A model generated the notes under the pieces. The model made no database searches. It saw only the letters and a list, made by a program, of their open reading frames with translations, and was not told the origin of the DNA. From NCBI RefSeq assembly GCF_014201335.1, contig NZ_JACHEB010000001.1, positions 124,001-188,000 on the forward strand: a DNA stretch of 64,000 nt, written 5' to 3'. Below are positions 26,031-34,360 of the stretch, in pieces; positions within the stretch are counted from its first letter, which is position 1; the number at the start of each line of letters is the position of its first letter. The stretch is from Tunturiibacter gelidiferens (GTDB lineage Bacteria; Acidobacteriota; Terriglobia; Terriglobales; Acidobacteriaceae). The position numbers and the translations under genes were made by a program.

Positions 26031-26990
26031 ATGGAACAGACCGCCAAGCCTCCAATATCCGCGGCGAATGGTCATCCATCGAGTTCTCGGTCAAACGTGC
26101 CGGTGATATCAGTACATAGAATGGAAGCGGACGGAATCCAGATCTTCCACCGTGTGGCCGGCAATGCGGGGGCACCTGTATTGCTCTTGCTCCATGGTTT
26201 TCCCGCGTCATCCTTCATGTTCCGTGACCTCATGCTTCGCCTCGCGGATTTCTACAGAGTGATCGCTCCGGACCTTCCGGGATTTGGGTTTACAGAGGTA
26301 CCCGAGAAGCGAAAGTACACCTATTCGTTCGACGCGTTGGCAAACACCGTGCAGGCTTTCACTGATGCTCTCAGTCTCAATCATTATGCGATTTACGTCT
26401 TTGACTATGGGGCTCCGACGGGCTTTCGTCTCGCAATGAGCCACCCGGAACGGATCACAGCGATCATCTCGCAGAACGGCAACGCCTACGAAGAGGGACT
26501 CGGCGACGCGTGGGAACCGATCAGGACTTATTGGTCTGCGCCGACATCAGAGAATCGAGAAGTGGTCCGGCAAAACATCTTGAATCTGGAAGGAACTCGA
26601 TGGCAGTACACGCACGGTGTTACGAACCCGGAAAGCGTGCATCCAGAGTCCTACACGCTGGATGCTGCTTTGCTTGAAAGGCCGGGCAACAGAGACATTC
26701 AGCTTGATCTGTTCCTCGATTACGCATCGAACGTCAAGCTTTATCCCAAGTTTCAAGAGTATCTTCGGAAGTCGAAACCGCCGTTGCTGGCGATCTGGGG
26801 CAAGAACGATCCATTCTTCGTCCCTGCCGGAGCCGAGGCATTTCGAAAAGACCTACCGAACGCGCAAGTTCAGTTTCTGGATACAGGGCACTTTGCAACG
26901 GAGACACATTCCGTGGAAATAGCTGCTGCGATCAGAGAGTTCTTAGGGGCGAATGGTGCCTCCCAAACGGACCGTGGGAGCCTGCGATGA
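26031..26990 (+). CDS. Alpha/beta hydrolase, epoxide hydrolase/dehalogenase type
   Basis: A 319-residue alpha/beta hydrolase. AGGAG eight bases before ATG 26031. 'LLLHGFPASSFMFRDL' is the oxyanion loop (near 53), the nucleophile elbow is 'YVFDYGAPTG' with Asp (near 124), the acid region 'IWGKNDPFF' (near 260) and the His in 'LDTGHFATETH' (near 286). An Asp nucleophile points to epoxide hydrolase or haloalkane dehalogenase chemistry, not an esterase. First gene of a tight operon (ATGA overlap with the next gene), driven perhaps by the sigma-54-type promoter at 25762. Confidence 0.9.
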   Translation: MEQTAKPPISAANGHPSSSRSNVPVISVHRMEADGIQIFHRVAGNAGAPVLLLLHGFPASSFMFRDLMLRLADFYRVIAPDLPGFGFTEVPEKRKYTYSFDALANTVQAFTDALSLNHYAIYVFDYGAPTGFRLAMSHPERITAIISQNGNAYEEGLGDAWEPIRTYWSAPTSENREVVRQNILNLEGTRWQYTHGVTNPESVHPESYTLDAALLERPGNRDIQLDLFLDYASNVKLYPKFQEYLRKSKPPLLAIWGKNDPFFVPAGAEAFRKDLPNAQVQFLDTGHFATETHSVEIAAAIREFLGANGASQTDRGSLR

Positions 26991-27688
26991 ATTCTTCTCT
27001 TTCAGCGGCTACTGTTGTATTGGTTCACGGAGCGTGGGCTGACGGCTCCTGTTGGCAAAATGTCATCCTGCCCTTGAAGCGGCACGGACTCACGATTACG
27101 TGTGCACCGATCCCCCTTACTTCGCTTACGGACGACATAACGGCTCTCGCGCGAGTGATCGAGAGGACGACTGGACCAGTGGTAGTCGTTGGGCACGCCT
27201 ACGGAGGTGCGGTGATCGCCGGACAGCATGATGATCGCGTCAAGTCCCTGGTATACGTTGCAGCCCTGGCGCCAGACGAGGGTGAAACAGTTGCGGATGT
27301 GTTTTACCGCGCTGAACCGCATCCGGAGGCTCCGCGCCTCGCACCTGATGAGCATGGCGTTATCTGGATGCCGGAAGAGGGTTTCAGCCGAGCGGTCGCT
27401 CACAAGGTTCCGCAAGATCAAGCAACGATCATCGCTGCGATTCAGAGGCCGATCGCAGTGAAATGCATTCAGGAGAAAGCCCCTAATCCCGCATGGAAGA
27501 CGAAACCGTCGTGGTTTCTTCTTGCGGAAGAGGACCGAATGATCAGTCCGGAGACGCAGCGTTTCATGGCTGATCGTATGAATGCCAAGATACGGTCGCA
27601 TAAGGTGGACCACTCTCCAATGCTTACCGCCCCAGATCTCGTGGTTGAAGTAATCCTGGAAGCGGCCCATGAAACGATCGGGCGATAA
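26987..27688 (+). CDS. Alpha/beta hydrolase-fold protein with Ala at the nucleophile site
   Basis: A 233-residue alpha/beta hydrolase of the AB_hydrolase_6 type ('VLVHGAWADGSCWQNVI' at residue 12). The nucleophile elbow, normally G-H-S-x-G-G, is GHAYGG here (near residue 69): codon GCC where TCC would encode Ser. A plausible acid ('EEDRMISPETQ') and His ('KVDHSPMLTAPD') remain. Without Ser ordinary ester hydrolysis is unlikely; cofactor-free lyase or binding roles are possible. Same-family members with GHAY may exist. Start overlaps the previous stop by four bases. Confidence 0.85.
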   Translation: MNSSLSAATVVLVHGAWADGSCWQNVILPLKRHGLTITCAPIPLTSLTDDITALARVIERTTGPVVVVGHAYGGAVIAGQHDDRVKSLVYVAALAPDEGETVADVFYRAEPHPEAPRLAPDEHGVIWMPEEGFSRAVAHKVPQDQATIIAAIQRPIAVKCIQEKAPNPAWKTKPSWFLLAEEDRMISPETQRFMADRMNAKIRSHKVDHSPMLTAPDLVVEVILEAAHETIGR

Positions 27689-27782
27689 GTGCTTGTGAAG
27701 AGGAGTGTCAGCTCTTCTCTGCGCAGAAAACATGGGACACGCTCAACGGAAACATGTGTCCTGCAAAAGAAAGGCTTTTACG

Positions 27783-28553
27783 ATGCTCAACTCTGTCGCT
27801 ATAGTGACTGGCGCAAGTCAGGGAATCGGTCGTGCCACTGCATTGCGGCTGGCACGCGATTTTTCAGCCGTAGTACTTGCAGCAAGGAATCAGGACGAGC
27901 TACAAAAGACCTCCGCCGCTGTTAATGCGACGGGGACCAAGTCGCTGATCTGTGCGCTCGACCTGCGCGATCCTCAGTCGCCCGAGATTCTTGTAAAGGC
28001 GGCTCTCGAACGGTTCGGGAGAATCGACGCGCTGCTTAATATTGCTGGAGCTGTTCCGCAGATCGATTTGTTCGAAATGACCGATGCTCAATGGGAAGAC
28101 GGCATGTCATTGAAGCTCCATGGCGCACGTCGTCTAACAATACGAGCCTGGGATGCATTGAAGGCTTCAGGCGGGTCGGTTGTTTTTATCTCCGGAAGTG
28201 CCGCTCTTGATCCAAAGCCTGGCTTCGCAGCGGTAGCTGCGGTTAACGCTGCGATCATCGCACTCGCAAAAGCATTCGCGGAGCAAGGCATCAAGGACGG
28301 AATACAGGTCAACAGCGTCGTGCCAGGTGCTGTGATGACTGGGCGCAGGCAATCTTTCTTTGAGAAGTGGGCGCCAGCTCACAACCTTACGGTGGAAGAG
28401 GCGATGCAGAAGTTTCCGGAACAAGCCGGTATCGCTCGCTTCGGCAAACCGGAAGAAATTGCCGACTTGATGGCGTATATGGTTTCACCCGCGGCGAAGT
28501 GGCTGACAGGAGCTTCCGTGCGGATGGATGGCGGCGAAGTCAAAGGTATCTGA
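27783..28553 (+). CDS. SDR-family oxidoreductase lacking the catalytic Tyr/Lys
   Basis: A 256-residue Rossmann protein. ATG 27783 follows AGAAAGG and begins right before the NAD(P) motif 'VTGASQGIGRATALRLA'; N-N-A-G equivalent is 'LLNIAGAVPQ'. Ser is present ('VVFISGSAALD') but the Y-x-x-x-K signature reads V-A-A-V-N ('AAVAAVNAAIIALAKAF'). Standard SDR dehydrogenase chemistry needs Tyr and Lys, so activity is doubtful, although such divergent SDRs exist. Fourth-generation member of the same operon as the two hydrolases. Confidence 0.85.
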   Translation: MLNSVAIVTGASQGIGRATALRLARDFSAVVLAARNQDELQKTSAAVNATGTKSLICALDLRDPQSPEILVKAALERFGRIDALLNIAGAVPQIDLFEMTDAQWEDGMSLKLHGARRLTIRAWDALKASGGSVVFISGSAALDPKPGFAAVAAVNAAIIALAKAFAEQGIKDGIQVNSVVPGAVMTGRRQSFFEKWAPAHNLTVEEAMQKFPEQAGIARFGKPEEIADLMAYMVSPAAKWLTGASVRMDGGEVKGI

Positions 28554-28651
28554 TGGGAATTCATTTCCCGCTGTGGCTCTTTGAATGCTAACCGGGTTTG
28601 AACCGGACACTGCACGCCTCAGCGAAATACGCCGAGTAGAAAGGAGAAATC

Positions 28652-29622
28652 ATGCGTGCATCGTACTCGACCACTTTGGCGGTCTGGACAGCCTGGTCAT
28701 TAAGGACATTCCCGAACCTGAACCAATGCCTGGCCACGTCGTCATTCAGATCAAGGCATTTGGGATCAACCACGCCGAGATGCACATGCGTAGAGGAGAA
28801 TGGGCTGAAGCAGCTCCTGTGAGCGGAATCGAATGCGTGGGTATCGTGAAATCGTGCCCAGGTGGGGAGTTTGCAGTCGGCAGTAAGGTAGTCGCCTTGA
28901 TGGGTGGACTGGGGAGGACCATCAATGGAAGCTATGCCGAGTACACTCGCGCTACTGTCGGCGCCGTAGCGCAGATCGAATCTAATCTTCCTTGGGAGGA
29001 GCTCGCGGCGCTTCCCGAGAGTTACGCCACTGCGTGGACATGTCTCTTTCGTAATTTAGAGCTTGTGAAGGGCCAGACTTTGCTCATTCGTGGCGCCACG
29101 TCCTCATTCGGTCTTGCAGCGCTCAACATGGCGGTAGACGCGGGTGCAAAGGTCATCGCTACAACACGCAGCAGAGATCGATTCAAGAAGCTGGAAGATC
29201 TGGGCGCTCATCGGGGGGAGTTGGAGGGACCGGATCTTTCGTGGCGTATCACTGAGGCGAAGCAGATCGACTCGATTCTCGATCTCGTGGGAAACAGTGT
29301 GATCCTCGACTCTCTCCGGATCTTGCGCCGTGGAGGACGAGCCTGCCTCGCAGGATGGCTCGGAGGCCTGGCTCCCATATCGGACTTCAACCCGCTATTG
29401 CAGATGGCGAGCGGTGTGTACCTCACTTTCTTCGGCAGCTTCGTCTTTGGTACACCAGGCTTCCCGCTTTCAGATGTTCCACTCAAGGAGATCGCGAGCA
29501 AGGTCGAGCAAGGAAGGTTCAATGCGAAACCGTCCCGGGTATTCCGCTTCGAAGACATTCGTGAGGCCCATCGCATGATGGAGGCAAATGAGGCGCACGG
29601 AAAGATGGTGGTCAAGCTCTGA
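28652..29622 (+). CDS. Zinc-independent alcohol dehydrogenase/quinone oxidoreductase, start frameshifted
   Basis: An MDR-family protein: 'LVIKDIPEPEPMPGHVVIQIKAFGINHAEMHMRRGEW', then the nucleotide-binding region 'LLIRGATSSFGLAALNMAVDAGA' (GATSSFG), and the end 'HRMMEANEAHGKMVVKL'; short quotes of these are diagnostic. No zinc ligands are seen. The best ribosome site, AAGGAG (28641-28646), precedes ATG 28652, which reads M-R-A and should continue I-V-L-D-H-F-G-G, but IVLDHFGG is one base out of frame. The body frame is open back to 28585 by chance. One missing A in GCATC would explain it. Either a sequencing error, a real mutation, or use of an unusual upstream start. Confidence 0.8.
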
Positions 29623-29827
29623 GCGCAAGTCCCTCAAACTTCGAAGGGCATGACTTATGACGAAGACGGCCGCCGAGACAAGCGGCAGAACTAAGATTCG
29701 TCATTGGCAAACATCTGTCGTGGCTTTGACTACAGGAGATCGAACTTCTTTGAATGATGCAAGGCGATTACTACGGAGCAGAAGAGACTTAGCTCGACAG
29801 CCTGTCACAAAGAAGAGGCATTGAGAC

Positions 29828-29844
29828 TTGGTATTTGGATTGCA
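29828..29844 (+). promoter_or_regulatory. Sigma-54-type (-24/-12) promoter of DUF417 gene
   Basis: TTGGTATTTGGATTGCA has GG and GC 10 bases apart and TTGCA at -12. Predicted start about 29855, 25 bases before ATG 29880. Inverted ATGACGAA (29657-29664) and TTCGTCAT (29697-29704) lie 140-185 bases upstream. Confidence 0.6.
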
Positions 29845-29879
29845 GCAATCGGATCAATCTTAGTAAGGGAGAAGTAAGT

Positions 29880-30446
29880 ATGAGTCGCGTCTCGACAGGA
29901 CAAGAAACTAATTTGGAGAGAGAAGACTTGGTTTCTTCTGCTGATCTCTCAAATCAAGCTAAAAGTAATTTGACCAAATTGGCTGCGTGGATAAGTGATC
30001 GTAAGATCCCTTTCCTTGTCAGCAATATCGGCATGATTGTTATGCTTCTTTGGGCAGGATCTTTCAAAATGACTCGGCCCGGCGCCGAAGGCATCATTCC
30101 ACTGGTTTCCAACAGCCCGCTGATCTGGTGGCACTTTAAATTATTCGGCCCTTACGTCGGCTCCGACATAATCGGTCTCACCGAGTGGATTGCCGCTCTA
30201 TTGATGTTTACAGGCTATTTCAAGCCTAAAGCCGGCATCCTGGGTGGGCTCATCGCAACGGGCATGTTCTTTACAACCAGCACTATGATCATCACTACTC
30301 CCGGCACAATTACCCACGTTAACGGCATAGGGTACATGAGTTTTCTGGGCCTGTTCCTCTTTAAGGATGTGATAGCCCTTGGAGTGTCCCTATACCTGAT
30401 CAGCTACTTCGGAAAACAAGCTGCCGTTTCCGAAAATGAAAGCTAA
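29880..30446 (+). CDS. DUF417 (YkgB-like) membrane protein
   Basis: A 188-residue membrane protein, ATG 29880 after AAGGGAGAAG. After a polar N-terminus of about 40 residues it has four helices: about 45-62, 80-100, 105-130 and 145-175, with 'KMTRPGAEGIIPLVSNSPLIWW', 'GSDIIGLTEWIAALLMF' and 'FTTSTMIITTPGT' typical of DUF417. The family is found near dehydrogenases and redox genes; function unknown. It is followed by a disulfide reductase 100 bases on and likely shares regulation. Confidence 0.9.
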   Translation: MSRVSTGQETNLEREDLVSSADLSNQAKSNLTKLAAWISDRKIPFLVSNIGMIVMLLWAGSFKMTRPGAEGIIPLVSNSPLIWWHFKLFGPYVGSDIIGLTEWIAALLMFTGYFKPKAGILGGLIATGMFFTTSTMIITTPGTITHVNGIGYMSFLGLFLFKDVIALGVSLYLISYFGKQAAVSENES

Positions 30447-30546
30447 CCACGAACGATAGGTCATCGTAAAAAACGGGAAGTCCCTGGCACAGGAATGCAC
30501 AGGCGGAGTTTCTCTAATCCATCACCTGCAACGGAGAACGGCATAT

Positions 30547-31944
30547 ATGGATCCTCAATCACAACCGGAAGTTTACGATCTCGTCATTCTTGGTAGCGGC
30601 GCAGGTTCGAAACTGCTGGCCTGGACCTTCGCCGGGCAAGGTCGGCGCGTCGCGGTAGTGGAACGCAAGTACGTCGGCGGAGCGTGCCCAAACATCGCAT
30701 GCCTTCCCAGTAAGAATATCGTTCATAGTGCGCAGGTCGCTCACTATGTTCGGCGCAGCGAGGACTTCGGAATCAGCATCGACAGTTTCCGCATCAAAAT
30801 GCCCGCTGTCAGAGATCGAAAACGCAAGATGGTCCAAGGGCTCGTAGACACTCATCTCGCTCTCTATAAAGAAAGCGGCGCGGAACTGATCATGGCGTCA
30901 GGAAAGTTTGTTGGCCCAAAGACGCTCGAGGCCACATTGTCGGATGGAACAAAACGGTTGCTGCGCGGCGAAAATGTAGTGATCGGTACAGGGACGCACG
31001 CGGTGGTCGAAGACATTCCTGGGCTGAGGTCAGCTCAGCCGTTGACCCACGTAGAAGCCCTTGAACTCGATGTCGTGCCCGAACACTTGATCGTTCTTGG
31101 GGCCGGGCACGTTGGGCTAGAGTTCGCACAGGCGATGCGCCGATTCGGGAGCAAAGTCACCCTCTTAGATCGTAATCATTGCGTTCTTCACAGTGAAGAC
31201 GATGACGTCATCGAGGGTTTGGGGAGCCTCCTCAAGGACGAAGGCGTAGATCTGGTTTTGAACGCAAAGATCAAAAGCATCTCTGGAGTATCAGGACAGT
31301 CGGTCCGTGTCACTCTCGAACAAAACGGAGTGGCGAAGTCACTGGAAGGCACGCATATCTTAGTCGCAGCTGGACGGGTACCAAACACGAAAGACATTGG
31401 GCTCGAACTTACCGGAGTGGAAGTGACAGAGCGCGGATATATCAAAGTAAACGAGCGCCTTGAGACGACCGCTCCGGGAATCTGGGCGGTGGGTGAGGTT
31501 GCAGGAAGCCCACAATTCACACACATCAGCGAAGACGACTTTCGAGTTGTCCGTGACAATATACTCGGCGGGCACCGAGTGACCACCGGTAGGCAGGTAC
31601 CGTTCTGCCTATTCACAGACCCTGAATTGGCGCGCGTTGGGATGACCGAGAAGGAGGCAAAGGCAAAGGGGATTGCCTACTGTCTCTTCAAGATCCCGAT
31701 GACGTCCATGCTCAGAGCGCGGAGTCTCATGGAAACCCGTGGATTCCTAAAGTGCCTGGTAGCGCGTGACAGCGATCACATTCTCGGGTTTGTAGCGTTC
31801 GGCGTGGGTGCGGGCGAGATCATGGGGTGCGTGCAGATTGCAATGCTCGGAGGGATGCCCTATACCTCACTTCGAGAGGCTGTCCTCGCACATCCGACGA
31901 TTCCGGAGGGATTGATCTCCCTATTTTCCAGCGCATCATCATAG
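30547..31944 (+). CDS. Pyridine nucleotide-disulfide oxidoreductase (MerA/Lpd-like)
   Basis: A 465-residue FAD enzyme. FAD motif 'LGSGAGSKLLAWTFAGQG' at residue 14, redox pair 'GGACPNIACLPSKN' near 44-57 (C-x4-C), NAD motif 'ILGAGHVGLEFAQAMRRFG' near 183, second FAD motif 'GIWAVGEVAGSPQFTH' near 315, dimerisation domain with 'PTIPEG' near 455. This matches dihydrolipoamide dehydrogenase and mercuric reductase relatives. The usual H-P-H-P-T-x-x-E active-site loop is A-H-P-T-I-P-E, keeping His and Glu. There is no N-terminal heavy-metal domain. Substrate unknown; it follows a DUF417 gene. Confidence 0.9.
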   Translation: MDPQSQPEVYDLVILGSGAGSKLLAWTFAGQGRRVAVVERKYVGGACPNIACLPSKNIVHSAQVAHYVRRSEDFGISIDSFRIKMPAVRDRKRKMVQGLVDTHLALYKESGAELIMASGKFVGPKTLEATLSDGTKRLLRGENVVIGTGTHAVVEDIPGLRSAQPLTHVEALELDVVPEHLIVLGAGHVGLEFAQAMRRFGSKVTLLDRNHCVLHSEDDDVIEGLGSLLKDEGVDLVLNAKIKSISGVSGQSVRVTLEQNGVAKSLEGTHILVAAGRVPNTKDIGLELTGVEVTERGYIKVNERLETTAPGIWAVGEVAGSPQFTHISEDDFRVVRDNILGGHRVTTGRQVPFCLFTDPELARVGMTEKEAKAKGIAYCLFKIPMTSMLRARSLMETRGFLKCLVARDSDHILGFVAFGVGAGEIMGCVQIAMLGGMPYTSLREAVLAHPTIPEGLISLFSSASS

Positions 31945-32244
31945 TAGAATGCGACAAAAATCAAACACTCTGATTGGGAGTGTCCCCGAATTTAACCCGT
32001 GGAACCCATGTCGAACCCACGTCGTTTTCCTCGGCACAAGCGGTGAACATGTATCGTTCCCCCAACGTAGGGTTACGTGCTTTGAATCGAAGCATTTCCA
32101 CGGCAGAGGGGACACCTCACTCGGTTCCAGGGCTCCCATCATGTCCGGCTCGACCGGGATAGGATCCATCGCGCTCAGATCATTGAGCGTTTCGGAGAAT
32201 ATATCCATATCTGGTTTTAACGCATCTAGAACTAAATGGTTCAT
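31939..32244 (-). CDS. Possible small hypothetical protein
   Basis: A 101-codon open frame in the gap between the reductase gene and the TetR gene. Its composition ('DALKPDMDIFSETLNDLSAM', 'PLPWKCFDSKHVTLRWG') is protein-like and AAGGATG lies 13 bases before ATG 32244, but I recognise no family. The opposite strand is open too (31949-32293). Low confidence that it is real. Confidence 0.25.
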   Translation of the reverse strand: MNHLVLDALKPDMDIFSETLNDLSAMDPIPVEPDMMGALEPSEVSPLPWKCFDSKHVTLRWGNDTCSPLVPRKTTWVRHGFHGLNSGTLPIRVFDFCRILL

Positions 32245-32338
32245 AATAGTGAGTGCATCCTTCCCGGTTTTAGTCGGAGAGGTATCAGCATAGCGGGTAG
32301 CGCTGTGAAGACATCATCAAGGAGGAAGAGGATCAGGT

Positions 32339-32893
32339 ATGGCTCGTCCTAGAAATTTCAGCCGTCAAGGGGTCCTTGAAAAAGCCCTTCCCGTTTTCTG
32401 GGAACATGGCTTCGCAGATACGACCCTTCAGGATCTCGAAGCGGCAACGGGGGTCAACAAGTCGGGTCTTTATGCAGAGTTTCGAGATAAGGACGATCTT
32501 TTTCTTGAGACCCTGCGCTACTACATCGAGACGAGCGAGATTAAGGACACGCTCACGACCGAACCACTTGGCTGGGATAATGTTCGCAGGTACCTTAATG
32601 TGGCACTCAAATGCGTCGAGGGGCAGAAGGGGTGCTTCGCCACAAATTCAATGAGAGAGTTCGCGATTCTCCCGAGGGAAGCTCATGGCATCGTGCAGAA
32701 CAGCCTCAAGCCCCTGCGACAACTCCTCGTTAAGAACATCGAGGCGGAGCGACCGCGCATGCCGGCGGGCTCGCTTGCTGATATCGTGATGACCTTTTTT
32801 ATTGGCACCAGCCTTGAACAGAACCTCGCTACAACCAAGACGGCAGGAGCACGAAAGATCGAGAGCTTTATGCAGATATTGCGAAGCGTTTGA
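32339..32893 (+). CDS. TetR family transcriptional regulator
   Basis: A 184-residue repressor. AAGGAGGAAGAGG precedes ATG 32339. Residues 8-58 hold the helix-turn-helix with 'ALPVFWEHGFADTTLQDLEA', 'TGVNKSGLYAEF' and 'DKDDLFLETLRYY'. The C-terminal ligand domain has 'CFATNSMREFAILPREA', close to the TetR_C_16/PsrA-like group. Target genes cannot be identified; the nearest are the reductase upstream and rhaB, which reads in the opposite direction and ends six bases away. Confidence 0.9.
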   Translation: MARPRNFSRQGVLEKALPVFWEHGFADTTLQDLEAATGVNKSGLYAEFRDKDDLFLETLRYYIETSEIKDTLTTEPLGWDNVRRYLNVALKCVEGQKGCFATNSMREFAILPREAHGIVQNSLKPLRQLLVKNIEAERPRMPAGSLADIVMTFFIGTSLEQNLATTKTAGARKIESFMQILRSV

Positions 32894-32899
32894 CGCTTT

Positions 32900-34345
32900 T
32901 CATAAGGGACTCGACAGGTGGCTAGCCCACTGCGAAACCAGCTCCGCAGACGCCCCCGTAACAGCATCGCGCTTGCCTTCTAACACCGCAAGTTGCACCG
33001 CGAAGTTTCCCAGTGTTGCACTCTCGGCCGATCCCCTAAACAACTCCAATCCAGTTGCCTCCTGGGTTAGCCTATTCAGAAAATCATTTTGGCTCGCGCC
33101 CCCAACAACAAACAGTCGACTCAACTTCTTCCCGCTGTGAAATGCTACTCGCTCCAGCACACTCGCATACCGAGCCGCAAGACTATGGAAGATGAGACTC
33201 GCAAATTCGGGAGCATTCTCTGGGCTTTCGTCAAAAGGAACGAAACCCTTTCGCACCCGTTGGCCATTGATACGTTGCGGCATCTGCCCAGCCAGCAGCA
33301 GGTCAGCATCATCGACATCTAACAGGCCATCTGGCTTCACTGCCGCCTCAGCCGCTGCCACAATCTCGGGAACTGTCCAAACGCGGCCATCCTCGCCCCA
33401 TTTTTCGATGCACTGACGAATCAGCCACATCCCATTCACATTCTTATGGAAGCAGATTCGATCACCCACAGCCCCAAGATTCGTAAAATTCTCTTCGCGA
33501 GCTGCCGCATCGTTTCTCGGTTCCTCCAGCAGCGTTCCCACTAACGACCATGTACCCGAGCTAATGTACGCCCAGTCATCTCCGGTCGCCGGTATCCCGG
33601 CAATCGCCGAAGCAGTATCGTGGCAGGCTGGCGCAATCAGCACGGTATCCCGAAAAGCTGGCAACTCTGCCAGTGGCCCAGTCAGTCGACCAACTTCGGT
33701 TCCTGGGGGGACCAATTGTGGCGCACATGCAAGATCCAGATTAGCAGCCTGGAAAATCTCCGGACACCACTGCCGACGATCTAACTCCATCATCTGTGTA
33801 TGAGTCGCATTCGTATGCTCGGCCACACGCGCTCCACCCAATCGCGACAAAATATACTCCGGTAGATTCAGCCACTGCAGTTCACTCAGCTGTCTTTGCA
33901 AAGCATCTGCATGAAGCTGATACAGGGTGTTAATTCGCATCAATTGAATGCCGGTCAATTCCCGCAACCTCCGGGGACTGATCTTTCGATGCAGAGACCA
34001 CTCTGCATCTAGGGTTCGCTGATCGCGATAGCAGAACGGATCAGCCAACGCCTTACTATCTGTATCCACCCACACGTAGTCCACTGCCCAACCATCAACC
34101 GCAATGGAACGCACACCCTCTCTTGCAATCTCCGCGCACTTTCGGAGTCCATAATCGAGCCCCGCCTCGATCATCGTCAGGTCCCAGCGAAGTTCGCCGT
34201 ACACCTCACGCGGAGCATTCGCAAAACGATGCACCAGCGTAATCAGCGCATTCCCCTCCACCCAGCGGAGCAGCGAAACGCGGCAACTCTCGGCACCCAG
34301 GTCTACCGCAATCAAAGCCCGCTGGTCTATAGGCAAGAGCAGCAT
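32900..34345 (-). CDS. rhaB: Rhamnulokinase
   Basis: A 481-residue FGGY-family kinase that phosphorylates L-rhamnulose at C1. N-terminal phosphate-binding 'AVDLGAESCRVSLLRWVEG' near 12, 'SIAVDGWAVDYVWVD' near 83, 'ACHDTASAIAGIP' near 238, 'YISSGTWSLVG' near 258 and the adenosine-binding 'FVVGGASQNDFLNRLTQEATG' near 412 are all conserved. It follows the fused aldolase gene by 15 bases and is the last gene of the minus-strand rhamnose cluster. Confidence 0.95.
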   Translation of the reverse strand: MLLLPIDQRALIAVDLGAESCRVSLLRWVEGNALITLVHRFANAPREVYGELRWDLTMIEAGLDYGLRKCAEIAREGVRSIAVDGWAVDYVWVDTDSKALADPFCYRDQRTLDAEWSLHRKISPRRLRELTGIQLMRINTLYQLHADALQRQLSELQWLNLPEYILSRLGGARVAEHTNATHTQMMELDRRQWCPEIFQAANLDLACAPQLVPPGTEVGRLTGPLAELPAFRDTVLIAPACHDTASAIAGIPATGDDWAYISSGTWSLVGTLLEEPRNDAAAREENFTNLGAVGDRICFHKNVNGMWLIRQCIEKWGEDGRVWTVPEIVAAAEAAVKPDGLLDVDDADLLLAGQMPQRINGQRVRKGFVPFDESPENAPEFASLIFHSLAARYASVLERVAFHSGKKLSRLFVVGGASQNDFLNRLTQEATGLELFRGSAESATLGNFAVQLAVLEGKRDAVTGASAELVSQWASHLSSPL

Positions 34346-34360
34346 GTCAGGCGTCCGCCT

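Noticed and set aside
30486..30500. TGGCACAGGAATGCA resembling a sigma-54 promoter before the disulfide reductase
   Set aside because: GG and GC are only nine bases apart; sigma-54 promoters are strict about ten.
31949..32293. Plus-strand 114-codon frame in the gap before the TetR gene
   Set aside because: No family resemblance; the minus-strand frame is slightly more protein-like and even that is weak.
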